Positions 39,456 through 52,999 are shown, numbered from the stretch's first letter. The stretch: DNA of 64,000 bases from Mycoplasma yeatsii (GCF_030815295.1 NZ_JAUSWP010000004.1); one strand, 5' to 3'. Notes: generated by a model from the sequence alone, not told the origin. Numbers and translations: made by a program.

Positions 39456-41180
39456 TTATTTTAAATTATTTAAAAATTCATTAACTAATTCTAGAACCTG
39501 TTTTTCATTTTCACATTCTAAAGCTCTGTTTGATAATTCAATAGCTGAATTCATATCAATTTTACTCATTAATGATCTAGCCCTTAAAACTGAAGTAGCA
39601 CTCATTGAAAATGCATCTAATCCTAATCCTAATAATATTGGTAATGCTTGAACATCTCCTGCCATCTCACCACACATACCAACTCATTTATTATTTTTAT
39701 GACCACCATCAATTGTCATTTTAATTAATTTTAAAATAGAAGGATTTGTTGGTTGATATAGATAAGACACGTTTTGATTCATTCTATCACTTGCCATTGT
39801 ATATTGAATTAAATCATTAGTTCCGATTGAAAAGAAATCTGCATATTTACTAAATTTATCAGCATTAACTGCAGCTGCCGGAATTTCTACCATCATACCA
39901 ATTTGAACATCTTTATCATATTTAATATTTTCTTCATCTAATTGTTTTTTACAATCTTCAACAAATTGTTTAGCTGATTTGAACTCATCAATTGTTGCAA
40001 TCATTGGAAACATAATTCCTAGTTTACCAAATGCTGAAGCTCTTAATAATGCACGAATTTGATCTTTAAAAATATCTTTTCTATCTAATGTAAATCTAAT
40101 TGCTCTATAACCTAAAAATGGATTCATTTCTTCAGGAAAACTAAAGTATGATAATTTTTTATCTCCACCAATATCTAAAGTTCTAATGATAACTAGTTTT
40201 TGATCCATATCAACTAAAACTTTTTTATAAGCTTCAAATTGTTCTTCTTCAGTTGGGAAATGATCGTTGTCCATGTATAAAAATTCACTACGGAACAATC
40301 CGATTCCTTCTGCTCCTGATGCTAAAACTCCTTCAACATCATTAGGTGAACCGATATTTGCTTCAATTAATTTTTCAACACCATCTTTTGTAAGAGAAGC
40401 TTTGTCTTTAAATAATTTTAATTCAGCTTGTAGTTTTTTATATTCAATTGCTTTTTGTTGGTATTTTTCAATATCAGTTTGATTTAATTCTAATTCAACA
40501 ACTCCACTTACTCCATCTAAAGCGATCATTTCTCCATCTTTAGCTTGACTAGTTATTGTTTTTAATCCTAAAACAGCTGGAATTTCTAAACTTCTAGCCA
40601 TAATAGCAGCATGACTTGTTCGTCCACCAATGTTTGTTAAAAATCCTTTTACAAAATTCTTATCTAATTGAGCAGTTTGACTTGGAGTTAGATCTTCAGC
40701 AACAATAATAACTTCTTGATTGATTGTTGAAAGATCGATAATTTTAATATTTAAAATGTGTTTAATAATTCTTGTTGCAACATCTTTAATATCACTACTA
40801 CGTTCTTTAAAATAAGCATCATCCATCATGCTAAACATTTCATAATACTTATTAGTAACTTCTTTTGTTGCATAATCAGCACTAACTTTTTCTGAACTAA
40901 TTAAAGAAATAACCTCTTCTTTAATCATCGGATCATTTGCAATGTCTTTGTGTGCATCAAAAATTGCAGCTTTTTCTTCTCCTAGTTTTTCAAATGTAAT
41001 TTTTCTTAAATTTTCTAGATCATTAACTGATTTTAAAACTGCATCTTCGAATTTTTTAATTTCAGCATCAACATCATTAATTTCTAATTTATTAATAATA
41101 ATTTCTTCTTCATTAATTATAAGAGCTTTAGCTACTGCTATACCTTCACTTGCACCAATCGCTTTAAGTTGTTTACTCAT
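39456..41180 (-). CDS. ptsI: PTS enzyme I
   Basis: Phosphoenolpyruvate-protein phosphotransferase, 574 residues, first enzyme of the sugar PTS. The active-site His is in GGRTSHAAIMARSLEIPAV. The PEP-binding domain shows GIGLFRSEFLYMD, IIRTLDIGGDKK, FLGYRAIRF, MMVEIPAAAV and FSIGTNDLIQYTMASDR, and the catalytic Cys is in WVGMCGEMAGD. One TGA codon there is Trp. The ATG at 41180 is 7 bases after AGGAG; the upstream TTG is unlikely. It lies between coaD (upstream) and crr. Confidence 0.97.
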
Positions 41181-41203
41181 GATCAATCTCCTTATTCTAA
41201 TAA

Positions 41204-41626
41204 TTAATTTTTATAAAATTGTATTTCTTTAATTGCACTAGATGATAATTGTCTTTTTTCTACATCACTTATAAAATAAACTATTTCTATATTTGGATCT
41301 AAACTTTTAAATCCATCATAATAATTTAATTCATAATCAAAATCTCGTTGACTTCTTAATCCTCTAACAATATATTTAGCATTTAACTTTTTAGCTATAT
41401 CAGTTGTTAATTGATCTTTATTTGCTATAACTGAAATATTTTTAAAATCTTTAGTTAGATTGTTTATGATCTCAATTCTTTTTTCGAAACTTAATAAAGT
41501 AGATTTATTAATATTTTTACTAACTACTATATATAACTTATCAAATAAATAACTTGCTTTTTTTACTATATTTAAATGACCATCATGAAACGGATCAAAA
41601 CTTCCAGGATAAATAGCTATTTTCAT
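41204..41626 (-). CDS. coaD: Phosphopantetheine adenylyltransferase
   Basis: A 140-residue nucleotidyltransferase; makes dephospho-CoA from phosphopantetheine and ATP. Motifs: IYPGSFDPFHDGHLNI (with the H-x-G-H equivalent), IVRGLRSQRDFDYEL, and SSSAIKEI at the end. It is somewhat shorter than the usual 160 residues at the C-terminus. AGAGGTTG precedes the ATG. It is followed after 24 bases by ptsI. Confidence 0.94.
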   Translation of the reverse strand: MKIAIYPGSFDPFHDGHLNIVKKASYLFDKLYIVVSKNINKSTLLSFEKRIEIINNLTKDFKNISVIANKDQLTTDIAKKLNAKYIVRGLRSQRDFDYELNYYDGFKSLDPNIEIVYFISDVEKRQLSSSAIKEIQFYKN

Positions 41627-41697
41627 AACAACCTCTTTTAATTTTCATAATTTAATTATAGTTAATTAATATGGCTTTTGAAATTAATCTCATAAAA

Positions 41698-41727
41698 AAA
41701 CAGTAACATAATTGTTACTGTAATAGA
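41698..41727 (-). terminator. Terminator of the large membrane protein gene
   Basis: ACAGTAACA, ATTA, TGTTACTGT then TTTTTTT on the minus strand; the stem overlaps the stop codon of that gene. Confidence 0.85.
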
Positions 41728-44700
41728 TTATTATAATTTAAAGCTACAACACTCTTAATTTCTCAATATGAATTATTATTTTCTTGTTTTTCAAGTGTAA
41801 CTTCAAATTCTTGACCAATAATATTATTAAATTGAGAAGTTGAGTATTTAGTTCTTATTAATTTATATTTAATTTCATCTCTTGATGAACTAATATGTTT
41901 AGTTGTTCAAGCATCTTTTTCATAATATTGACCAATTTTTTCATATTCTTCTTTATTAAGTTCTTTTTGTTTATTATTTAAAACAAAACTTAAAGCTTCA
42001 AATAATGAAGTAACTGATTTTTTATTATTTACACTTACATTGTAAAACTCATCATTAATATTTAATCCACCTAATAAAATACTTAAACTATGTGATATAG
42101 ATTTTTTAATAAATCCTGATTGATCTATTCCTATTAAATATCTTAAAGGAGATACTGATTTATCAATTGTAATTTCATTAGTTAAATCTTGACCATCTAA
42201 AGTAAATTTAATTTTATCTCATAAGAAATAAGAATTATTAGGTTTAGTTGATCTATTATTTGAATCATGAGAATCTAGTGAATCAATAATAGTTTGAAGA
42301 ATATTTTTATCTTTAACTTCCTCTGCTTTTTTATCTGATTGAGTTACTGTAACTTTAATGTATAAAGATTTTAAGATATGTCCTATTGCTGAAATATCAA
42401 TTCCAATAGATTCTTTAGGGTGTATATCTAAGTATTGTTCGACTGATGTTCCAATTCTATCTAAAAATAAATTTAAAGGTTCATCATTAATTCCTTCTAT
42501 ACCAAGTGCTTTTAATTTAGATAACGGCACATTTATATTTTTTAATGATGGAATGTTTCTATAAAATGCATCATTTGGAATTATTCTTTCTCCTAAAACT
42601 TCTATAGCATTTTTAACATCAGCTAAAGAATTAATAACAGCAGGTTCAGCTTTATCTTTTTGTTTTACTGGTTTATTGTTTGTTATCGCTTTAACAATAG
42701 GAAGTAGTGGATTTGTATTATCTTTAATATCTGGAACAATAAAATCAGCTCATTTTTTAGTAAATTCAGTTGCAAAATTTCCATTCTCATCATATAAAGT
42801 TTTAATTAAATCATATTCAGGAGTTTTAATATCTGATTGTTTTTTAAAATAACTGGTAGCTTTTTCTAAATATGCTGGAAATCATTTTGTTTTATTTATT
42901 CCTGATCTTCGACTTTCTACAAATTCGCTAGGTGAATTTATAAATTTATATTCAGTTAATTTATTTAATATTGTTCTAAAAGGATCTAAAACTTTATTGA
43001 TATCTTTAACTATACTTCCTAAAAATGAAACAATATTTCTATTAGGAAGATTAATTACATCATATATAGATCATGCTTCAACAACTTTTCCAGGACCTAA
43101 TCCTAAATATAATACTAACTCACTATTATTGTTATCAATATATCTTATATCTAATATATCGCTAAATAATTTTCAAATATTACTTATATTTATAAAAGCA
43201 TCTTTAAAACTAAAATTAAATTCTTTATCTCTATAAAAAATATGTTTTATAAAATTCAATAGTGTTGCACTAATATTAGAAGAAGCTGAAAATAAATTTT
43301 GTAAAGCATTTATAACAGTAGTAATAATACCTTTTTCACCAAAAATATAAACATGACCTGTTACAAAGTTAGGAGAAAAAATTCCTGTACCAGCTCAAAT
43401 CTCTATATTTAATTTATTACCAGTAAAATAAGCTCTTTTGTGTCCTGCACTAACTTTTTCGAATAATTTATTAATTTGATCAGTTATTATTTTTTTAACG
43501 TCATCTTGACGTTGTTCAACAAATCCTTTAATTATAGGAACAAAATATTTTAATACACCAGATAAATTAAGTAGTAATCCTTGAACTGAGTTAATAACAT
43601 CAAAAAATAAATTAGAAGTTCCTAAATTACTTGGTTTATTTTCTGAATCAAAATAAACTTTAGATTTATCTACTCTTTTAAACATAAAATCTAAAAAACG
43701 ATTAGCATATTTTTCTTCTTGCATTACTTTAGCTAAACCTTTGATTAAAACTAAAAGATCCAATTTGTCTTCAGCTAATATTTTAAATGACTCAACTCTT
43801 TTATCTAACAATTCACTTATACTTAATTTTTCATTAACTACATAATACATTGAAAAGTATAGTTCACTTTTTATATATCTTAAAAGTTCAGGTAACATTT
43901 TAATTAACATTTCACGGTTAAAAACATTTTTAAAACTATTAAAAGCATTTTTTAATTTATCTATAAATCCAACATCTTTTTTACCAAATTCAGTTTTAAT
44001 AACCTCATAAACTGTTCTTAAAATAAAAGATGATAAATCATTTGCTAAATTATCAGTATTATGATTTAAATGTTTTTGACCTGTAATAGCTGTTGAAAGA
44101 CTATTTAATTCTTTATTAAATAATTGTCTTACGTTTAAGTTTTTATAAAAACTAGGATTTAATTTATGGTTATTAATTAAAAATTCACCTATACTTTTAA
44201 GTGTTTTTTCATTATTAACAATATAATTTATTACTTTTTTTACAATATCATTTTTTTTAATACTATCAATAACACTATCTGTTCTTAAAAGATTTTTTTG
44301 AATTAAATCAATTCCTAAACCTAAAGTTTGAGATGAAATACTTGCTAAACCATTTTGAACAATAGATAGTTGATTAATTAAAGGTTCAATACTATCTGGA
44401 ACGATTGAATCAGGTGATTTATTAGTTATATCTTTAAGTTGATTATTATCATTTTTATCTATATATTGAATTTGTTTAGTAAAAAGATTGTTACTTTTAC
44501 CAAAATAACTTTCTAAAACATCTCCAATTTTAGCATCACTAACTGAACTATCATTATCTGGTTTTCATATAAATTTAGATCCTAATTCATCAATTACTTT
44601 TTTATTAGCTAAACGTTGATTAATATAATTAGCATCAATTCCTTCTTCATCATTTAAGATTTTACCTTTAACAGCATAAGAACTTAGTTTAATATAATTT

Positions 44701-44843
44701 TCAACACTATTAATAAATTTATTTTTTTTATTATCTACATAACTAGAAGTAAAACCTAAAAAAGCACTTATAACAACTAAAAGCATTAAAATAGGTACAT
44801 ATCATTTTTTATAATCTTTTAATGATTTTCATAATTTAGCCAT
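41715..44843 (-). CDS. Large membrane-anchored protein, unknown
   Basis: A 1,042-residue protein with one N-terminal hydrophobic anchor (WYVPILMLLVVISAFLGF, residues about 14-31) and a long extracellular part without a motif I recognise. The extracellular part is helical and Asn/Lys-rich, with segments such as GTGIFSPNFVTGHVYIFGE and VLYLGLGPGKVVEAWSIYD. Many TGA codons are Trp. AAGGAGAGT precedes the ATG at 44843. The gene is divergent from the giant FtsX-type permease at 45000, with 156 bases between; a shared promoter region suggests that the two are functionally connected, for example as parts of a surface transport or processing system, but nothing in the sequence proves it. Confidence 0.75.
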
Positions 44844-44999
44844 TAAATTAAACCTACTCTCCTTTTAGTTTTTTATAAGATAAACAAATAAATTTAAACA
44901 TAATAATTATTAGATTTATCATTTCAATACTAATATTATATAATATAAGCATGTAAATTGTACATTAGCGTAAAAATACTATTTTTAAAGGTGGGTTGT

Positions 45000-47900
45000 A
45001 TGAGAAATTTATTTTTAATGATTAAACAAGGAATGAAATGGATCTATAATTTAAAGTTACAGTTAATTATAATTATGTTTTTAACTTTTATAGCTTCAAC
45101 TATTTTAACTATTTCATTTACAACTAATCAAAGACTAGAAAAAGAATACAACACAGTAGTTAATACAAAAAAAACACCTAAATTCGATTCAACTTATAAT
45201 ATTACAGTTGGAAGTAAAGCAAAACCTGAAAAAAATAGTACATTATTCTTACCAATATTTGATTTTATTAAAAAAGATTGAACTGGTATGAAAGAGTCAA
45301 ATAACTATAATATAGTTTTTAATAATATTTATGGTTATGATACTTTAATAACTAAAACTATTGAATCAGATGAATTTAAAACAGCTTGAACATCTTATTT
45401 AGATATGTTCGATCTTAAAAACAACAATAAAAATGGTGTTACAAAAGTAGCTGAAAAACAAGAAAAATTCGATTTTGCTATTGATGATGCTTTTTTTAAT
45501 ACAATGATTAATCTTATAAATAATGATGATGAAAGTATTAAAGATACTGTTATTTATAAATACACACAAAAAAATAAAGATTGATATAAAAATTATTTAA
45601 TAGATAATGGTAAAAGTAATTGATCAAAATTTATAAATGATAAAGAATTTGAAACATTAAGAAATACTAAAAATCAAAATCTAAAAATCTATAATTACTC
45701 ATATTATGCTTTTGAATCAGTTAGTCAATACCTTTTTAAAAATGTTAGATATTTTATAAGTCAAAAATCAGAATTATTAGATAAAATAAAAGAACTTAAA
45801 GATAATAAAGATAATAAAAAAACTGCTATATTATTTTATGAATTTTTCTTTGGTAAACAATGAGATCAAAAAACTAAGATAGAAGAAAAATACATAACTA
45901 ATGATCAAAATAAATACACATTACAATTTGATAAAAATCCTAAATCAGAATTTGAAAATATAATTACTCTTAATAAAGATAAAAAGCAACAACCAACTGA
46001 AGATGATGACTTTTTTAAACTTATAGTTTCAAAAGGTTTTAGAGGTGTTTTAAGACCACTATATATTAAAGGTTCATCTGATGAAATTGAAAAAGTTGAA
46101 TGATGAAATCAAACAAACGAATTAGAAGGTAAATTATCTGATCTTAATAAATATGTTCAAAATGTAGATAAAATCGATGCTTTTAAAACTAGTGGACTTG
46201 TTAACTTTTTAGCAGTTAATGCTGATGAGTTTGCAAATATTGGATCTAAAGCTGTTAACTTTTATTCTACTTTAGAAAAAGATGGTGATAATGTCTTAGT
46301 TCCGGTAGCTAGACAATATACAATTACTTCTGCATTTTTAACTCATAATTTATTAGCAGCTAATGCTAATGGGTATGGTTTATATATAAGACCTGAGATC
46401 ATTTTTACTGATCATGTTACTAAAAAAACTTATAGAATTGTTGATATAACAAATACTGAGTTTACTAATTATGAAATGTTAAAAGGAGAAGAATCAGCAA
46501 GTCCAAGTGAAATAACTGTAAGTAAGCAATTTGCAAAAGCAAACAAAATTAAGATTGGTGGAAATATTTCGCTAGGTCAACAATCTTCATTATTAATTAC
46601 AGGATATTCAACTGATACTTATTCATTCTTTCCAACTTCAGATCCTAAAGTACCATTACCAAAATCGAAATCTGGTGGAATAGTTTATGCAAAAAGATCA
46701 ACTATTACTAATATATTAGGTAAACAAGATAAAGCAGATAACAACGATAATACTTCAATGTTTAACTTCTTTTTATATAAACAAAAAGATGCTTCTAATT
46801 TAAATCAAGTATATCTAGATCAATTTGCTGATTCTTCAAAAATATATAACAATATCAGTCATTCTAGAGATGCTCAAACTTTCTATTCTAAATTTAGCTT
46901 TAAAGATTCATTTTATTCATTAAACTGAACTTTATATGAAAGAGTTAGTTATTACTATAATTTAACAACATTGCTATCAGCTATTATAATTGCTATGGTT
47001 ACAAGTTTAGCGGTATTTTATGGAGTTTATAAATCTATTAAAAATAATGCAAAACAAATTGGTATTTTAAAAGCTAATGGAGTTTATGCACAAGTTATTG
47101 CACTTTCATATTTATCATATTCAATAATTTTAACTTTAACTGTTATTCCACTTGGATGAATGTTAGGAACAGTTTTACAAGTTCCTTTTGTAGGAATTTT
47201 ACAAGATTATTTTGGATTGAAATCTAATATTATTGCTTATAATAGTTCTTCAATTTTAATAACTATATTAATATTTGGTGTGATACTTGGAATATTTTCT
47301 TATTTAATAGCTTTATTAAATATTAGAAAACCTGTATTAAATATTATTAATAGAACTGATAAATGAAGTAAACCTGTTATTACTAATTGATTAAGTGAAC
47401 ATGTATTTAAAAAAGTAAGTTTTTCTAGAATAATAACTTTTAAAATTGCTGAAGCAGGTAAAAAACCATTAATGTTATTAACTGGATTATTATTTGTTGC
47501 AACATTATTTATTTCAGTTGCTGTTGCTCTGCCAAGTGTTGCAATAAATGCTAAAGACAAATACTTTAAAAATATTAAATATAATAATGAATATAACTTA
47601 ACTGATAGTTTAACAAATACTCCTTTAGGAAAAGATTCTATTAATATGTGATATGGTCATGAAAGTTTATCAAAATTTTCAAAAGTAACTAATTTAAATG
47701 GAAGAAGTATTGAATATTATGAAAATCCAAATGATTATTTAAGAAATATTTCCAACAACTCAGCTTTACCTTCACTTATTTATAATGTTGATTCAACTGA
47801 TAAAGATTTAACTAAAGCAGAAATCATCAATCCTATAAAACTTTATGTAAATCAATATATGAAAACCGGAAATGCTGATCTACCTGATAAATTATTAGGT

Positions 47901-50423
47901 TGATTAAGTTATCAATTTACGATCGCTAATGGACGAGCACTATCAATTGGAACAGTTGAACAGTTATATAGTTACTTTTTAAATGATGTTGATTGAGATA
48001 ATAAATTTAATAGTGATGATGATAGAATAACAGAAGTTAATAACGCAGCAACACCTTTAACTACTATTGCAGGTCAAGCTATTAGTCAAATGTTTAAAAT
48101 AAAAGATGCTAAAATCGATGATTGAAGACAAACAATGCTAGACTTCTTATTAGCTTATACTCCATCACTTGTTAAATCATATTTAACAAGTGAATCTAGA
48201 AAAGAACAATTAAGTTTTGGTTTCCAAACTCAAAGTATTGTTCCTAAAAAAGATCAACTAGCTACAATGTTTACTCCTTTATCTAATAATTCAAAAACTT
48301 CATATAACGTTTTAGGATTAGATAAAACTGAAGATTCATTAAATATAAGAAAAAAAGATAAAGAGAAAGTATTTTTACAAACTAGAGATTCTAAAGAAAT
48401 AAATAAAGTCTTTAACCAACCTAAAGGTTCAGTTGATCATGATATTTATTTAAATAGTGGAGTAAAAATTTATGATCATCAAACTAATACAGTTATTGTT
48501 CCAACAATTATAAATAAACCACTAGCATCTATTATTGATTCAAATTCAGATAAAGTATTAGAAAATATTTCAACAAATAATAATCAATTAACATTTAAAG
48601 ATAAAAATGGAAACTTTAATAATTTACCTCGTCAAGCATGAATTTATGATGACACTGATTATGTAAATACAGCTTATGTAAAAAACTCATCATTTAATAA
48701 ACCAATGCAAAACACTAATGATCATGAAACTATAAACAATTATGAAGTTGTAGGATCATCAGATAAATTAAAATACTATTTAAATCCTTATAATTTAGAT
48801 ACAAATAAATTTACTCAAAAACAAGTTATAGATCTTTGATCAAATCAAGATAAGCTTAAAGAATTAAAATTAAAAAAAGATAAAGCAACCGAATCAGAAA
48901 AGCCTGAAAATGATCAAAAAGATCAAGATCTTTTAAATCAAATTGATTTTTCTCATGATGGAATCGTTAAAGACTCACCATTATTTGGAGACTTTGTTAT
49001 AAAAAATGATGGTTCTATTATTCGTTCATTTATAAGACCTTATTATCAAATGAGAAACTTATTATTATTTATTCCTAAACATGATGCTGTTAGCTGACAA
49101 GAATATGCAGCATATGCAAGTAAATGAGATAAATATGATGATGTAAGTACTGTTGATAAAGATTACATAAAAGATTTAAAATCAACTGATGACAAAATTA
49201 GAAATATTAAACAACCATCAGTAAGTGAAATACCAAACTACATGGTTCCTCAGTCAGTTAAAGATGCTTGAAATTCTACATTGAATGTTGATTATAAAAA
49301 TGAATATATCGCAATCAGACCTTATGATTTTTCATTAAATCAAAAAAGAGAAAATGATAATGATAAAGCATTTGAATATTTTGTTTTTGATAAAGATGGA
49401 AAAATATTAGGTGTTAAAAAACAAGCATCTAATAAATTACTAGATAATTTAGTATTAGATGGAGTTTCACATTTCTATAGAAGAGCACTAGGTCAAAGAC
49501 ATAATGTTGCTCCAATATTAAAAAATGAAAATAGACAAGTTACATACGTTAACAAAGATTTAAAAATTAAATTTAAAAAAGTTGCTAACTTAGAATTATA
49601 TGGAAAGGCTATGGCTATAGTTGATTCAGATCTAGCAAACTTAATTTATGGTTATGATACTTCAAGATCAACAAACTATAATTATCAACCATTTGATACT
49701 TCAAGAGTTGAATCTACAGGTAAATACTTCAAAAAATATAAAGCAACAAAATGAAATAAAATCTCAACAAATGATGCTTGAAAAGACAGTTTCATAGGTT
49801 CAGAAGATGCATATAGTTATTCACCGCATTACTACTTTAATACTTTATATTCTAACGTTAAAGAACCACTTGGAATTTCAAGTGCTATATCAATTGTTGC
49901 TGATAAAAAAATCGGTAATGCTATATTAGATATAACTGAATTTAGTGATTATAAAGCTTCAATCACAAACCTTCAATTTATAGCTGAAATAAAACAATTA
50001 TTAGATCAATTAGCAAAAACAGCTGTTTATGTAGCTATTATTATAATTCTTTCTGTAGCATTAGCTGCTGCATTATTAATTATGTTAGTTGTTGATATTT
50101 ATGTAGCTGAGTATAAATCATTTATGATAATGCTTAAATCTATGGGATATACTAATGCTCAGATTGTTGATTTTACAGTTAGAATATCAGTATTTGTAAG
50201 TTTAATAGTAGTTATACTTACTGTTGTAATGGTATTTGGAATAATAAGCATTATAAATACAATACTATATGTGAAAGGATTTGTTCTTCCGATTGGATAT
50301 AGTTGAATAGCACCACTTGTATCAATACTTATGATTTTCTCATCATTCTTCAGTTCATTATGATTATCAACTAGAAAGATACGTAAAACAGATGTAAGTG
50401 TAGCTATTCATGCAAATGATTAA
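45000..50423 (+). CDS. Very large FtsX-type ABC transporter permease
   Basis: An 1,807-residue protein with an N-terminal membrane segment (LQLIIIMFLTFIASTILTI), two FtsX/MacB-like permease blocks and very large extracellular regions. The first block is about residues 655-800 (LLSAIIIAMVTSLAVFYGVY, ... GILKANGVYAQVIALSYL), another membrane segment is at PLMLLTGLLFVATLFISVAV, and the last block is at the C-terminus (VYVAIIIILSVALAAALLIM, then LKSMGYTNAQIVDFTVRISV). GILKANG and LKSMGYT are the typical cytoplasmic FtsX motifs. No ABC ATPase is encoded nearby. Such permeases in mollicutes usually pair with a MacB-like ATPase. AAAGGTGGG precedes the ATG at 45000. Many TGA codons are Trp. Confidence 0.85.
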
Positions 50424-50428
50424 TATTA

Positions 50429-50460
50429 TAAAAAGATCTGATTACTCAGATCTTTTTTTG
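50429..50460 (+). terminator. Terminator of the FtsX-type permease gene
   Basis: AAAAAGATCTGA, TTAC, TCAGATCTTTTT then TT; 7 bases after the stop codon. Confidence 0.9.
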
Positions 50461-50463
50461 TTA

Positions 50464-50785
50464 TTGTTTTTTTGTTCTTTAAAGTTATTTCTTAAGTTAA
50501 TGCTATATACAATTATTTGATTTAAATTATATGCATTATAAGCGCTTAAATAGCAAAAATACATCTATAACAGAATAACTTAAATAATATCAATTAAACG
50601 CGTTATTATCGCTTATTATTGTATAAATTTCAAGCTATAAAAAGAAGTAAAAAGCTCTAAACCATCATTACTGTTATTATCAAATAAATATATAAGAGAT
50701 AGACACTAAAACCACTGATTGTTAATTGACCATTCATATACGATTACTGTGATTCACTTTAAAGTCTTAAACATAACAGTAATCA
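50464..50785. other. Intergenic stretch with nested palindromes
   Basis: No gene is seen. At 50742-50750 and 50776-50784 GATTACTGT and ACAGTAATC form an inverted repeat around the perfect ACTTTAAAGT at 50756-50765. It lies between two terminators of convergent genes, so no regulated gene is obvious. Confidence 0.5.
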
Positions 50786-50818
50786 AATAAAAAATGATCC
50801 AAATAATTGGACCATCTA
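50786..50818 (-). terminator. Terminator of the pdh-pta-ackA operon
   Basis: TGGTCCAA, TTAT, TTGGATCA then TTTTTT on the minus strand, 10 bases after the ackA stop. Confidence 0.8.
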
Positions 50819-50827
50819 TTATTTATT

Positions 50828-52012
50828 TTATTTTGTAAGTTTTAAAGTTTCTAAACAAATCATTTTTTCTTCATTTGTTCTGATAGCATAAACTGGAATT
50901 TTTGAATCATCAGCTGAGATTAGCATGAAGTCATCGTATTTTCTATTAGAGTTTTTATTTTCATCAATTTTAAGTTGCAATAATTTAACTTTTTCGATAA
51001 CTTTTCTTCTAATTGAAGTTGAGTTTTCACCAATTCCGGCTGTGAATACAATAGCATCAATGTTATCTAAGTAGTTAGCGTATTTAACGATGAAGTCAGC
51101 AACTAATTGTGTGTATTTTTCAATAGCTAAAATAGCTCTTTTATCACCATTTAAAGCAGCTGCTCCTACATCTCTCATGTCAGAAGAAACACCACTAATT
51201 CCTAATACTCCTGATTCTTTATTTAAAGATTTAGTAATTTCGAAAATATCAGTGTTTAATTCTTTAGCCATGTATTCAGCGATAGATGGATCAACATCAC
51301 CGCTTCTTGTACCCATCATTAATCCTGCTAAAGGAGTTAATCCCATTGAAGTATCGTATGATTTACCATCTTTAACACAGCAAATACTTGCTCCATTTCC
51401 TAAATGACAAATGACTAAGTTTAGGTTTTCAGATTTTTTATTAAAAATTGACTCACATTTTGAAGTAATGTATTGATAACTTATACCATGGAATCCATAT
51501 TTTCTCACACCATGTTTTTCATATCATTCATATGGTGTTGTGTATAAGTAGTTTACTTCAGGCATTGTTTGGTGGAACGCTGTATCAAAACAAGCAACTA
51601 ATTTAGCTTTTGGCATTATTTTAGAAACTGCTTCAATCGCAACAATTCCTCCTGGATTATGTAAAGGTGCTAATTTAATGTTTTCTTTTAACTTATTAAT
51701 AAGATTTTCATCAATTAAAGTAGATTGACTAATTTCAGCACCGTGGACTGTTCTAAATCCTACTGCAGTTATTTGTTCAACGTTTTGTATGATTTTTAAT
51801 TCAATCAATTTATCTAAAATAAATTGTATTGCTGATTCATGATCTTTTAATTCATTATCATACTCGTATTTTTGATTGTTGTGTTCGAATTTTAGTCTAC
51901 CATCAATTCCAATTCTTTCAGCTAGACCATCTAAAATCGCTTCAACTTCATTTGTTGTTTGAAATAACTTAAATTTAATTGAACTACTTCCTGAGTTAAC
52001 TACAAGAATCAT
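50828..52012 (-). CDS. ackA: Acetate kinase
   Basis: A 394-residue acetate kinase; acetyl-phosphate + ADP to acetate + ATP, a main ATP source in fermenting mycoplasmas. Motifs: ILVVNSGSSSIKFKLF (start), GFRTVHGAEI, the catalytic His in FDTAFHQTMPE, GFHGISYQY, HLGNGASICCVKDG, GLMMGTRSGDVDP, and FTAGIGENS near the end. One TGA codon (PYEWYEK) is Trp. AAGGAGAGAT lies before the ATG. It is the last gene of the operon after pta. Confidence 0.97.
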
Positions 52013-52033
52013 ATAATCTCTCCTTTTATTTTA

Positions 52034-52999
52034 TTAAGATAAATGTAAAGTCATAATTGCTGTATTTAAAACATCAACTAAAGTAGCTCCACGACTTAAA
52101 TCGTTTACTGGTTGGTTTAACCCTAGAACAAATGGACCGATTGCTTCAAATCCACCCATTCTTTGAGCGATTTTATAACCAATGTTTCCAGCATTAATGT
52201 CAGGGAAAACGAAGATATCTGGTGTTTGTTTTGTTAATAAATTGTTAGGGAATTTTTTATCTCTAACTGATTTATCAAATGATGCGTCAAATTGGATTTC
52301 TCCATCTGCTAAATAATCTTTTTCTTTGTTTTTTAGAATTTCAGCAGCAGCACGAACTCTATCAACATCTTCACCTTTACCTGAACCATTTGTTGAATAA
52401 CTTAATAAAGCGGCTTCAACATTTTTAACATTTAATGTTTTAGCAAAATCAGCAGCCATGTCAGTCATATCTGCTAATTGTTCACTAGTTGGTCTAATGT
52501 TTAGTGCACAATCAGTAAAGATATAATTTTCTTCACCTTTACTCATAATAAATACACTACTTGCAATACTATAACCTGGTTTTGTACCAATTATTTGTAA
52601 AGCAGGTCTTATTGTATCAGCTGTTGTGTTATTTAATCCTGATAACATACAATCAGCTTGATTCATTTTAACTAACATAGCACCAACATAGTTTGGAAGT
52701 TGCATCATTTGTTTTGCCACTTCAATTGTTGCTTTACCTTTTCTTATTTCAACAAATTTTTCTTCTAATGTAGCTGTATCTAATTTATCAATAGCAATAA
52801 CTTTAATATCACTATGATTTTTTAAGTCACTAGGAATATCAGCTTCATTTTTGAATAATAAAATTGGATTTCCTAGTTTTTCTTCTACTAATGTTTTAGC
52901 TACATTTTGTATTATAATTGCTTCTCCTTCTGGGAAAACAATACTTTTTTTATCTGGGTTTGCAGATAATTTGTTTTTAATATCTTGTATAGAATACAT
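52034..52999 (-). CDS. pta: Phosphate acetyltransferase
   Basis: A 321-residue Pta of the short type; acetyl-CoA + phosphate to acetyl-phosphate + CoA. Motifs: KKSIVFPEGEAIIIQNVAKT near the start, MLSGLNNTTADTIRPALQII, FTDCALNIRPTSEQLADM, VEAALLSYSTNGSGKG and FVFPDINAGNIGYKIAQRMG. It is 21 bases before ackA and 25 after pdhD, so it belongs to the same transcript. It uses the product of the pyruvate dehydrogenase complex encoded upstream. Confidence 0.97.
   Translation of the reverse strand: MYSIQDIKNKLSANPDKKSIVFPEGEAIIIQNVAKTLVEEKLGNPILLFKNEADIPSDLKNHSDIKVIAIDKLDTATLEEKFVEIRKGKATIEVAKQMMQLPNYVGAMLVKMNQADCMLSGLNNTTADTIRPALQIIGTKPGYSIASSVFIMSKGEENYIFTDCALNIRPTSEQLADMTDMAADFAKTLNVKNVEAALLSYSTNGSGKGEDVDRVRAAAEILKNKEKDYLADGEIQFDASFDKSVRDKKFPNNLLTKQTPDIFVFPDINAGNIGYKIAQRMGGFEAIGPFVLGLNQPVNDLSRGATLVDVLNTAIMTLHLS

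Noticed and set aside
50464..50785. Replication origin or tRNA gene in the gap after the permease
   Set aside because: No DnaA boxes cluster and no cloverleaf with GGTTCGAATC-type T arm is present.
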